From: Sphingomonas sp. Root720
Lineage (GTDB): Bacteria > Pseudomonadota > Alphaproteobacteria > Sphingomonadales > Sphingomonadaceae
Length of the DNA stretch: 64,000 nt
Direction of reading: 5' to 3'
NCBI RefSeq assembly: GCF_001428605.1
Contig: NZ_LMID01000001.1
Span: forward strand, 1 to 64,000
How positions within the stretch are numbered: the first letter of the stretch is position 1; each line of letters starts with the position of its first letter. Below are positions 45,444 to 54,188 of this stretch, in pieces. The notes below the pieces were generated by a model. The model made no database searches and was not told the DNA's origin. It was given only the letters and a program-made list of their open reading frames with translations. The translations under genes and the position numbers were made by a program.

Positions 45444-47372
45444 GTGGGTTCAGGCGGACAGGCAGCGACTGATACTCTTCACGCGGCGCTGGCCCATGCT
45501 TACGGCCTGCTGTCCGAACAGCCTGCCCTCGCTGCACAACAGGCTCGCAAGCTCATCGCGGCCCATCCCGACCAACCCGATGCCCTGCTGCTGCTGGCGC
45601 GCGCCGAGGAGCGGAGCGGCGAGCCCGCCCGGGCGCTCGCGACCGCGGAGCACCTCGCGGCGCGGGCCCCAGGCAATGCCGAAGCCTGGCGCCTGATCGC
45701 AGATCTCCAGCGTGCCGCCGGCCATGAGCGCGCGGCCGAAGCCGCGACGTCGCGCGCACTGGCGGCTGCGGCTGATGATCCCCGGCTCGCCCGCGCTGGC
45801 CATGCCCTGGTCACTGGCCGGATACCGGAGGCGGAGGGGCTGTTGCGCGAAGCACTGCGCGAGGACCCCTTCGACATCGCCGCGATCCGCATGCTGGCGG
45901 AAGTGGCGGGGCGAATCGGTCGCTATCGCGATGCCGAGACGCTGCTGCGCCGCGCGCTCGAGCTGGCGCCCGAGTTCGACGGCGCGCGGCAGAATCTCGC
46001 CTTGGTGCTCGTCCGGCAGACGCGTCACGCGGATGCCCTGATCGAGATCGAGCGGCTGCTCGCCCGCGACCCCGCCGACCGCGCCGCCCGCAACCTCAAG
46101 GCCGCCGCGCTCGGCCAGATCGGCGAGCATGCGGCATCGATCGCTCTCTACGAGGAATTGATCGCGGACCATGACGGCCATCCCTGGCTATGGATGAGCT
46201 ACGGCCACGGCCTCAAGACGGTCGGCCGCACCGCCGAGGCGATCGCCGCCTATCGCCGCGCGGTGGCACTACGCCCGGAGACCGGGGAAGCGTGGTGGAG
46301 CCTCGCGAACCTCAAGACGTTCCGCTTCACCGAGGGCGACGTCCAGACGATGGAACGGGTGCGGGCGAGCGACGAACTGACGATCGACGATCGTGCCCAG
46401 ATCGGCTTCGCGCTCGGCAAGGCGCACGAGGATCGCGGCGAGGACGACAAGGCGTTCGACCGTTTTGTCGAGGCCAATGCCATCCGCCGTCGCATGGTCC
46501 CCTATCATGCCGAGGACAATGCCGAGCATGTCGATCGGATGGTGGCGTTCTTCACGTCCGCTTTCTTCGCCGATCGTGCCGGATGGGGCTGCCCCGATCC
46601 CGATCCGATCTTCGTGCTGGGCATGCCCCGGTCGGGATCCACCCTCGTCGAACAGATATTGGCGAGCCATCCGCAGGTCGAAGGCACCGGCGAACTCCAT
46701 GACATCGGCCAGATCGCCCGGCGACTGAGCGGCCACAGCCGCCGCGACCAGCGCTCGCCCTATCCCGAGGCGCTTGCCGCGCTATCGGCCGATCAGGTCC
46801 GAGCGCTGGGCGAGGAATATATCGAGCGCACCCGCGTCCATCGCCATGGCGATCACCCTCGCTTCATCGACAAGATGCCCAACAATTGGGCGCATGTGGG
46901 GCTGATCCGCCTGATCCTGCCCAATGCCACGATCATCGACACCCGGCGACATCCGCTCGGCTGCTGCTGGTCGGTGTTCAAACAGAACTTCGCCCGGGGC
47001 CAGGCTTACAGCTACGACCTTGCCGATCTCGGCGCTTATTATGCCGACTATGTCCGCGCGATGACGGCATTCGACGCGGCCCAGCCCGGATCCGTCCACC
47101 ATGTCTTCTACGAGGCGCTGGTCGACGATCCGGAGGCCGGAATCCGCGCTCTGCTCGCGGCCGCCGGCCTCGGCTTCGATCCGGCCTGTCTCGCCTTCCA
47201 CAAGACCGAACGCGCGGTCCGCACGCCGAGTTCGGAGCAGGTTCGCCAGCCCATCTTTCGCGACGCGGTCGATCATTGGCAGCGCTTCGCACCCCGGCTT
47301 TCGACCCTGACCGACGCGCTCGAGAGCGCGCTGTCCGATTACCCAACGACAAGAATTACAGAGGATGCCTGA
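45444..47372 (+). CDS. TPR-repeat sulfotransferase family protein
   Basis: This 642-residue protein has an N-terminal half of about nine TPR units (for example HPDQPDALLLLARAEERSGE and TVGRTAEAIAAYRRAVALRP) and a C-terminal PAPS-dependent sulfotransferase domain. The phosphosulfate loop GMPRSGSTLVEQIL lies near residue 392, followed by FIDKMPNNWAHVGLI and a 3'-phosphate-binding stretch DTRRHPLGCCWS. Candidates for the acceptor cannot be read from the sequence. A GTG start at 45444 is used. The gene sits 31 bp upstream of a TonB-dependent receptor, an association common in sphingomonads. Confidence 0.88.
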   Translation: MGSGGQAATDTLHAALAHAYGLLSEQPALAAQQARKLIAAHPDQPDALLLLARAEERSGEPARALATAEHLAARAPGNAEAWRLIADLQRAAGHERAAEAATSRALAAAADDPRLARAGHALVTGRIPEAEGLLREALREDPFDIAAIRMLAEVAGRIGRYRDAETLLRRALELAPEFDGARQNLALVLVRQTRHADALIEIERLLARDPADRAARNLKAAALGQIGEHAASIALYEELIADHDGHPWLWMSYGHGLKTVGRTAEAIAAYRRAVALRPETGEAWWSLANLKTFRFTEGDVQTMERVRASDELTIDDRAQIGFALGKAHEDRGEDDKAFDRFVEANAIRRRMVPYHAEDNAEHVDRMVAFFTSAFFADRAGWGCPDPDPIFVLGMPRSGSTLVEQILASHPQVEGTGELHDIGQIARRLSGHSRRDQRSPYPEALAALSADQVRALGEEYIERTRVHRHGDHPRFIDKMPNNWAHVGLIRLILPNATIIDTRRHPLGCCWSVFKQNFARGQAYSYDLADLGAYYADYVRAMTAFDAAQPGSVHHVFYEALVDDPEAGIRALLAAAGLGFDPACLAFHKTERAVRTPSSEQVRQPIFRDAVDHWQRFAPRLSTLTDALESALSDYPTTRITEDA

Positions 47373-47403
47373 CCGACGAACGACATAAGCAAAGGGGAAA
47401 GAC

Positions 47404-49833
47404 ATGCGAGCTCGAATGACGAAGCTGACCGGCGCGGTCGCACTGATCATGGCGGGAACGGCACTGACACCGGTATTGGCCCAGGGGACGGCCTCCGACG
47501 AGGACAGTGGCTACAGGGACGAGATCATCGTCACCGCCCAGAAGCGCGAAGAGAATATGCAGAAGGTGCCGATCCCGATGCAGGCGCTGGGCACCGCCAA
47601 GCTCGAACAATATAATGTCAGCAATTTCGCCGATTATACCAAGTTGCTGCCCAGCCTTTCCTTCCAGTCCGGCCAACCCGGCAACGCCAAGGTCTATTTC
47701 CGCGGCGTGACCAGCGGCGGCGACGGCAACCATTCGGGCTCGCTACCCTCGGTCGGCATCTATCTCGACGAACAGCCGATCACGACGATCGACGGCGCGC
47801 TCGACATCCACATCTACGACATCGCCCGGATCGAGGCGCTGTCGGGCCCGCAAGGCACGCTCTACGGCGCCTCGTCGCAGGCGGGGACGATCCGCATCAT
47901 CACCAACAAGCCCGATCCCAGTGGCTTCTCGGCCGGCTTCGACGCCGATCTCAACAAGGTCAGCCATGGCGATGTCGGCGGCAAGCTCGAGGGATTCGTC
48001 AACCAGCCTCTGTCCGACTATGCAGCGTTGCGCGTGGTCGGCTGGTATCAGCGCGATGCGGGCTTCATCGACAATGTTCCCGGGACGCGGACCTTCGGCA
48101 CCGGCGTCACGATCGACAACGCCGCCGACGTGAAAAAGAACTACAACCGCTCGACCGTCGTCGGCGGACGCGCCGCGCTCGGCATCGAGATCGACGACAA
48201 CTGGACGGTGACGCCCACCGTCTTCTACCAGGATCAGCTCAACCACGGCTTCTTCGGCTATGATCCGAGCGTGGGCGACCTTCAGGTCCAGCATTTCGGC
48301 CGGGAGCGCTTCCACGACCGCTATTGGCAGGCCGCGCTGACCGTCCAGGGCAAGATCGCCGACTTCGACATCACCTATGCCGGCGCCTATCTAGACCGGC
48401 ATATCGACGCGGTCAGCGACTATACCGATTATGCCGTCACCTACGACAATCTCTACGCGGGGGGTTTTTCGGGCTATTTCACCGACAATGCGGGCAACTA
48501 CATCGATCCGAGCCAGCATATCGCCGGCCGCGACCATTTCACCAAGAACAGCCAGGAGTTCCGTATCTCCTCGCCGTCGGACAAGCGCATTCGCGTGCTG
48601 GCCGGCCTGTTCTACCAGCGCCAGACGCATGACATCCTGCAGGACTACCAGATCTTCGGGCTCGCCGACGCCACGTCTGTCAACACGCGCCCGGGCACGA
48701 TCTGGCTGACCAAGCAGTTCCGCGTCGACAAGGACTATGCTGCGTTCGGCGAAGCCTCGTTCGACATCATACCCGACCAGCTGACCATCACGGGCGGCCT
48801 GCGCGCGTTCAAGTACAACAACTCGCTGATCGGCTTCTTCGGCTTCGGTGACGGATATTCGGGTCGCACAGGCGTCGCCGCCTGCTTCCAGGGACCGGGC
48901 GGCGAATATCTCGGCAAACTGCTGCCGGGCGCGCCGTGCAACAATCTCGGCACCCTCGTCGGCACCGACGTCGTACCCAAGCGGGTGAAGGGCAACGGTA
49001 CCACGCACCGCCTCAACCTGACCTGGAAACCGACCGATGACCTGATGGTCTACGCGACCTGGTCGCGCGGCTTCCGCCCGGGCGGCATCAACCGGCGCGC
49101 CACCATCCCGCCCTACAGTCCCGACTATCTGACCAACTACGAGTTGGGCTGGAAGACGACCTGGCTCGACGGCAAGCTCAGGATCAATGGCGCGCTGTTC
49201 TGGGAGGAATGGAAGAAGTTCCAGTTCTCCTTCCTTGGCGCGAACAGTTTCACCGAGATCCACAACGGCCCGAATGCGCGCAGCAAGGGTGTCGAGCTGG
49301 ATTTCACCTTCCGACCGATCGAGGGCCTGACGTTGATCGGCAGCGGCGCCTACACCGATGCCAAGACGCGTCAGAACCTGTGCGGGGTCGACGATCCGAC
49401 CTATAGCTGCACGGGTGCTGGCAACTTCATATCCGCGCCGAAGGGCACGCGTCTGCCGATCACGTCGAAGTGGCGCTATGGCGGCACCGCGCGCTACGAC
49501 TTCGCCATGAACGGCAGCTACAAGCCCTATGTCCAGGGCACGATGACCTATGCCAGTTCGGCCTCGTCCGATGTCCGCACGCTGATCTTCGATCCCAACG
49601 GCAACGCGGTCAATCCGGCCGCACTGACCGGCAAGCTGCGTTCCTACGCGATCTTCGATTTCTCCGCCGGTGCCAAATTCGGCCGCTGGACCTGGGAGGC
49701 CTATGTCGAGAACGCGTTCGACAAGCGCGCGCAAAAGACCCGGCTTGTCACCTGTGGACAATGCTTCGACCGGCCCTACGTCTTCCCGAACGTTCCGCAG
49801 ACCATCGGCATGCGCATCGGCTGGAAATATTGA
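47404..49833 (+). CDS. TonB-dependent outer-membrane receptor
   Basis: This 809-residue receptor has a signal peptide (MRARMTKLTGAVALIMAGTA, cleavage near VLAQG), a TonB box-like segment DEIIVTAQKREENMQKVP, a plug domain (NAKVYFRGVTSGGDGNHSG, VGIYLDEQPITTID, GTLYGASSQAGTIRIITN) and a barrel that ends TIGMRIGWKY. Sequence variants such as YFRGVTSGGDG are typical of the large catabolic-substrate group. It lies between the sulfotransferase and a permease on one strand, so it may import the substrate whose inner-membrane uptake the permease completes. Confidence 0.92.
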   Translation: MRARMTKLTGAVALIMAGTALTPVLAQGTASDEDSGYRDEIIVTAQKREENMQKVPIPMQALGTAKLEQYNVSNFADYTKLLPSLSFQSGQPGNAKVYFRGVTSGGDGNHSGSLPSVGIYLDEQPITTIDGALDIHIYDIARIEALSGPQGTLYGASSQAGTIRIITNKPDPSGFSAGFDADLNKVSHGDVGGKLEGFVNQPLSDYAALRVVGWYQRDAGFIDNVPGTRTFGTGVTIDNAADVKKNYNRSTVVGGRAALGIEIDDNWTVTPTVFYQDQLNHGFFGYDPSVGDLQVQHFGRERFHDRYWQAALTVQGKIADFDITYAGAYLDRHIDAVSDYTDYAVTYDNLYAGGFSGYFTDNAGNYIDPSQHIAGRDHFTKNSQEFRISSPSDKRIRVLAGLFYQRQTHDILQDYQIFGLADATSVNTRPGTIWLTKQFRVDKDYAAFGEASFDIIPDQLTITGGLRAFKYNNSLIGFFGFGDGYSGRTGVAACFQGPGGEYLGKLLPGAPCNNLGTLVGTDVVPKRVKGNGTTHRLNLTWKPTDDLMVYATWSRGFRPGGINRRATIPPYSPDYLTNYELGWKTTWLDGKLRINGALFWEEWKKFQFSFLGANSFTEIHNGPNARSKGVELDFTFRPIEGLTLIGSGAYTDAKTRQNLCGVDDPTYSCTGAGNFISAPKGTRLPITSKWRYGGTARYDFAMNGSYKPYVQGTMTYASSASSDVRTLIFDPNGNAVNPAALTGKLRSYAIFDFSAGAKFGRWTWEAYVENAFDKRAQKTRLVTCGQCFDRPYVFPNVPQTIGMRIGWKY

Positions 49834-51149
49834 GGGAGGATCCGAAGCAGGGCGGCGACGACAGCGCCGCCGCCCGACCGCTCGGGCTGGTCATGGCGAC
49901 GGCGCTGGTCGTCGGCAACATGATCGGCTCGGGCGTCTACATGCTGCCCGCCAGCCTGGCGCCCTATGGCTGGAACGTGATCCCCGCCTGGGGGATCACC
50001 ATCGCCGGCAGTCTCGCCATCGCCACCGTCTTCGCCGGCCTGTGCCGCGCGCATCCGAAGACCGGCGGGCCCTATGTCTATGTGCGCGAGGCGTTCGGCG
50101 GCGACCTCGCCTTCTATGTCGCCTGGGCCTACTGGGTTTCTCTGTTCGTCGGGAATGGTGCGATCGCGGTGGCGGCGATCAGCTATCTTTCGGCCTTCAT
50201 GCCCCTCTTCGCGACCGACGCCCGCCTGTCGACGGCGGCGACGATCACGCTGGTCTGGACGATGACCGCGATCAACATCAGCGGTACCCGCAATACCGGC
50301 TGGGTCCAGCTCATCGCCACCGTCCTGAAGGTCATTCCGCTGGCGGCGGTGGTGATGATCGCGGCGATGGCGGCGCCCCATGGCGACCTCGCCTTCCCCG
50401 ATCCGCACCGGCCCGAGATCGGCCTCGCGGCGATCACCACGGCGGGCACCCTCACCCTCTGGGCGTTCCTTGGCCTCGAATCCGCGACCGTCCCGGCCGG
50501 CAAGGTCGTCGAACCCGAGAAGACCATCCCGCGCGCGACGCTGGGCGGCACCGCGCTGACGGGGGTGATCTACCTGCTGGCCTGCAGCGCCGTCATATTG
50601 CTGCTGGCACCCGAGGTCGCGGCCCATTCGGCTGCGCCTTTCTCGGAGGTGATAGGCCGCTATTGGGGGCCCGGCGCCGCGCATGTCGTCGCCGCGTTCG
50701 CGATGATCAGCGCGATTGGCGCCCTCAACGGCTGGATCCTGCTCCAGGGCGAGATGCCCGCCGCCATGGCGGTCGGCGGCGTCTTCCCCAGGGCGCTCGG
50801 CAAGCTCAGCGCCAGGGGCATTCCGGTGCGCGCGCATCTGCTGTCGAGCAGCCTCGTCACCATCCTGCTGCTGCTCAACGCGAGCCGGACCACGGTCAGC
50901 CTGTTCACCTTCGTCGCGGTGCTGGCGACGACGGCGTCGCTGGTGATGTACGTCGCGGTCGCAGCGGCCGCCATCAAGCTTCGCGTGGTGCGCCCGTGGA
51001 TCGCGGTTGCGGCGGGGATCTACGCCGTGTGGGCGCTGTACGGCGCGGGCGCCGAAGCCAATCTGTGGGGGGCGATCCTGATCCTCGCGGGGGTGCCGGT
51101 CTGGTGGGTGATGCGGCGCAAACGCGGCCTATCGGCGAGCAACATTTGA
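49830..51149 (+). CDS. APC-superfamily amino acid/polyamine permease
   Basis: This protein of about 439 residues has twelve hydrophobic segments. The first is LGLVMATALVVGNMIGSGVY, the helix 1 signature GNMIGSG of APC transporters, and a later one is GTLTLWAFLGLESATVPAGK, the helix 6 motif. A TTG start at 49830, overlapping the receptor stop (TTGA), keeps helix 1 complete; ATG 49893 would cut it. The longer open frame upstream lies inside the receptor gene and is a shadow. Substrate: amino acid or amine, not more precise. Confidence 0.85.
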   Translation: MREDPKQGGDDSAAARPLGLVMATALVVGNMIGSGVYMLPASLAPYGWNVIPAWGITIAGSLAIATVFAGLCRAHPKTGGPYVYVREAFGGDLAFYVAWAYWVSLFVGNGAIAVAAISYLSAFMPLFATDARLSTAATITLVWTMTAINISGTRNTGWVQLIATVLKVIPLAAVVMIAAMAAPHGDLAFPDPHRPEIGLAAITTAGTLTLWAFLGLESATVPAGKVVEPEKTIPRATLGGTALTGVIYLLACSAVILLLAPEVAAHSAAPFSEVIGRYWGPGAAHVVAAFAMISAIGALNGWILLQGEMPAAMAVGGVFPRALGKLSARGIPVRAHLLSSSLVTILLLLNASRTTVSLFTFVAVLATTASLVMYVAVAAAAIKLRVVRPWIAVAAGIYAVWALYGAGAEANLWGAILILAGVPVWWVMRRKRGLSASNI

Positions 51150-51177
51150 CGTCACCCCATAACGCGACCTTCTCACT

Positions 51178-52779
51178 TCAGCCGAAGAACCGCCCCAGCC
51201 CCCGGTCGCTCAGTATCGCCTGCGCGGCATTATGCCCGGGCGCGCCGGTGACGCCGCCGCCGGGATGGCTGCCCGCCCCGCACATGTAGAGGCCCTTCAC
51301 CGGCCCGCGATAATCGCCATGGCCGAGGATCGGCCGTGCCGACCAGAGCTGGTCGAGCGACATGTGCCCGTGCATGATGTCGCCTCCGACCAGGCCGAAG
51401 GTCCGTTCGAGATCGAGCGGCGACAATATCTGCCGCCCGACCACCGATCTGGCGAAGCCCGGCGCATGCGCCTCGACGGTCGCGATGATGTGATCGGCCG
51501 CCTTTTCCCGCTCGTCGTCCCAACTCCGCCCATCGGGCAGTTCGGGCGCGAATTGCTGGCAGAACAGGCTGGCGACATGCTGGCCCTTGGGCGCGAGGCT
51601 ATCGTCGACGGTCGACGGGATCAACATCTCGACGATAGGCTGCTTGGACCATCCGAAGGCCCGCGCGTCGGTGAAGGCGCGGTCCATATAGTCGAGGGTC
51701 GGCGCGATGATGATGCCGCTCTTGTGATGCTCTCCCTCCCCGGGCAGTGCCGTGAAGCTCGGCAGCTCGGACAGCGCCACATTCATGCGGAAGGTGCCTG
51801 AACCGGCCTTGAAGCCCTTCATCCGCCGCTTGAAATCGGCGTCGAGATCGGCCTCGTCGACCAGCTTGCGATAGAGCAGCCCCGGCCCGACATTGGAGGC
51901 TACCGCGCGCGCCATATGCTCGACGCCGCTCTCGGTGCGCACGCCGACGGCCTTACCGTTGTCCACCAGCAGTTTCTCGACCGCGCAGTCGGTCTCGATG
52001 ACGACGCCATGGTCCTCGCAGGCGGCCTTCATCGCCTGGGTGATCGCGCCCATCCCACCGATGGCGTGGCCCCAGGCGCCCTTCTTGCCGTTCACCTCGC
52101 CGAAGACATGGTGGAGCAGGACATAGGCGGAGCCGGGCGTGTCGGGGCTGGCATAGTTGCCGACCACCGCGTCGAAACCGAAGGCGGCCTTGATCGCGTC
52201 ATGCTCGAACCAGCCATCGAGGAAGGTCCGCGCACTCTTGACGAACAGGTCGAGCATGTCGCGCTGCGCGGGCAGGCCCGCCATTGCCATCCTGCGCCCC
52301 TGCAGCGCAGCCTTGATCAACGCGCCGATACCGCCGCCGGCATTGGGCGGAATTCGGAGCGCGAGATCGCGCAGCACGTCGGCCACTCCGTCGAGCGCGT
52401 CATAATAGGCCGGCAGCACCTCGGCATCCCTGGCGGAAAAGCGCCGGAACTCGGCCTGGGTGCGCTCCAGCCCACCGCCGAGCTTGAGATAGCCGCCCTT
52501 CTCCAGCGGCAGGAAATTGGAGATCGGCCGCTCGACGATCTTCAGGCCGTGCTGGTGCAGCTTCATGTCGGCGATGACGCGCGGCTGCAGCAGGCTGACG
52601 GTATAGCTCGCCACCGAATTGCGGAAGCCTGGGTGGAACTCCTCGGTCACCGCCGCGCCGCCGACAGTCCCCCGCCGTTCGAGGACCCGGACCTTCAGGC
52701 CCCGCAGCGCCAGGTAGAAGGCGCAGACGAGCCCGTTATGCCCGCCGCCGATGATGACGACGTCCTGCCGTGTCGTCAT
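51178..52779 (-). CDS. FAD/NAD(P)-dependent oxidoreductase (phytoene desaturase/PYROXD2-like)
   Basis: This 533-residue flavoprotein has an N-terminal Rossmann motif VVIIGGGHNGLVCAFYLALR, an acidic strand end VLERRGTVGG, and the C-terminal FAD-binding segment GLYMCGAGSHPGGGVTGAPG. It resembles the PYROXD2/CrtI-like family, which oxidises C-C or C-N bonds. The start is ATG 52779; a longer open frame to 53265 overlaps the Rieske gene out of frame. It overlaps the end of the oxygenase gene by 4 bp, so both are co-translated. Its function with the oxygenase is unknown. Confidence 0.9.
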   Translation of the reverse strand: MTTRQDVVIIGGGHNGLVCAFYLALRGLKVRVLERRGTVGGAAVTEEFHPGFRNSVASYTVSLLQPRVIADMKLHQHGLKIVERPISNFLPLEKGGYLKLGGGLERTQAEFRRFSARDAEVLPAYYDALDGVADVLRDLALRIPPNAGGGIGALIKAALQGRRMAMAGLPAQRDMLDLFVKSARTFLDGWFEHDAIKAAFGFDAVVGNYASPDTPGSAYVLLHHVFGEVNGKKGAWGHAIGGMGAITQAMKAACEDHGVVIETDCAVEKLLVDNGKAVGVRTESGVEHMARAVASNVGPGLLYRKLVDEADLDADFKRRMKGFKAGSGTFRMNVALSELPSFTALPGEGEHHKSGIIIAPTLDYMDRAFTDARAFGWSKQPIVEMLIPSTVDDSLAPKGQHVASLFCQQFAPELPDGRSWDDEREKAADHIIATVEAHAPGFARSVVGRQILSPLDLERTFGLVGGDIMHGHMSLDQLWSARPILGHGDYRGPVKGLYMCGAGSHPGGGVTGAPGHNAAQAILSDRGLGRFFG

Positions 52780-53966
52780 GCGATATGCCCCGCGACGCTC
52801 CGAGCGCTCCAGCCCGTCGACGGCCTGCTCGGCAGGCGCGTTTCGGGGATCAGGATCCGCATCTTGTGCGCGAAGCTCTTGAGGCAGACCTCGCCGTTGC
52901 CGAGCGGACCCTGCGTATAGCTCTGCGTCGCCATGCCGTCCTGTACCCGTGCCACCAGCTTCGTGTCCTCGGCGTTGACGAGACGGTTGATCCGCCAGTT
53001 GAGATAACGCGCAGCCCTCATCTCGCGCCGCTCGTCGGGCAGGACATAGGCGATCTCGCGGATCATCGTCTCGGTCGGCGATATCGGGATGAACTGCATG
53101 AAATCGATCTGGTCGGGATAGATGTCGAACGCGGTGTTCGGCCACAGTTTGAAATAGATCCAGAGCCGCTGCCGCTCCTCGGGCAGATGATCGACCTTCG
53201 GCAGATATTTCCGGTAGAGCGCCTCGGACGAGCTGCCCGGCACGCCTTCGAGCAGCGGTCCCCACATCTTGTCGGCCCAGGCCTCCGCCTCGATCCCGTA
53301 GCCGGGGCCGAACAGCCGCTTGAGCCCCGGATGCGCGACCGGGATGTGGAGGCCGTCCGAATAATTGTCGGCGATGTTCTTCCAGTTGACGGTGCGCGGC
53401 CGCATCACCACCCGGCCCAGCGCCTTCATGTCCTCGAACCGGTAAGGGGCGACCTCATCCTCATAGGGCGCCATCATCTCCTCAACCGAGGGCCCTGCCC
53501 CCTCGATGTTGACGAAGATGAAGCCGCGCCAGACCTCGACCGCGAACCGGTGCAGCCCGTAATCGGCCATGTCGAAAGCCGGATAGTCGCGCTTTCCAGG
53601 CACGCCGGACAGGCGGCCGTCCAGCTCGTAGGTCCAGGCGTGATAGGGGCAGATCAGCTTGCGCGCGCAGCCTTCTGCGCCATCGACGAGCCGCGCCGCG
53701 CGGTGGCGGCAGACATTGGACAGCGCCCGCACCCCGCCATCCTCGCCGCGCACGACGACGATCGCCTCGTTGCCGATCTCGAGCGACTGCCAGTTGCCCT
53801 TCGCAGGTATGTCGTTGAGATGGCAGACGAGCTGCCACGACCGGCGGAAGATCCGCTCCTGCTCGAGCGCGAATATCTCGGGATCGTGATAGATCCAGCC
53901 CGGCAGCCCGAAATTCGCGTCGGGATCGACGGCGGACCCCACTTTCTTCACCACCTGCAAGGTCAT
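52776..53966 (-). CDS. Aromatic ring-hydroxylating (Rieske) oxygenase, alpha subunit
   Basis: This 396-residue oxygenase has Rieske ligands Cys86-x-His88 and Cys106-x2-His109 (NVCRHRAARL and ICPYHAW). The mononuclear iron site is in ADNYSDGLHIPVAHPGL (Asp-x2-His-x4-His). The structure fits the alpha subunits of choline/carnitine monooxygenase-like or ring-hydroxylating enzymes. There is no beta subunit and no ferredoxin gene nearby, so it is probably a homotrimer that uses a generic reductase. Start: ATG 53966. It is first in its operon. Confidence 0.92.
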   Translation of the reverse strand: MTLQVVKKVGSAVDPDANFGLPGWIYHDPEIFALEQERIFRRSWQLVCHLNDIPAKGNWQSLEIGNEAIVVVRGEDGGVRALSNVCRHRAARLVDGAEGCARKLICPYHAWTYELDGRLSGVPGKRDYPAFDMADYGLHRFAVEVWRGFIFVNIEGAGPSVEEMMAPYEDEVAPYRFEDMKALGRVVMRPRTVNWKNIADNYSDGLHIPVAHPGLKRLFGPGYGIEAEAWADKMWGPLLEGVPGSSSEALYRKYLPKVDHLPEERQRLWIYFKLWPNTAFDIYPDQIDFMQFIPISPTETMIREIAYVLPDERREMRAARYLNWRINRLVNAEDTKLVARVQDGMATQSYTQGPLGNGEVCLKSFAHKMRILIPETRLPSRPSTGWSARSVAGHIA

Positions 53967-54188
53967 CGCCCGCGCCTCATCTGATCGCCCGCCGTCCCGT
54001 GGATCGCCGCTTTCGCGGGAATGACGTCGGCGAATAACTTTCCGTAAACATCTCTGTCAGCAGACTGCCCGGATCGGTCGCGAAGGGCAAGCATGGCTCG
54101 CTTTGCCGCACCGCAACATGACGCTTGCACGCGGCTAGGGCCACGATACACTCGTGCCATCCTAGGGTTTGTCGGGGGAGTCGCGACC
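53967..54188. promoter_or_regulatory. Divergent region with REP-like unit and shared decamer
   Basis: No gene is seen in these 222 bases between the Rieske oxygenase (minus) and glgP (plus). A REP-like segment 'gccgctttcgcgggaatgac' (54006-54025) lies on the oxygenase side. The decamer 'acatctctgt' (54048-54057), also present at 45377-45386, follows, in the context gtaaacatctctgtcagcag. A ribosome-binding site 'gggggag' lies at 54174-54180 for glgP. Confidence 0.4.
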
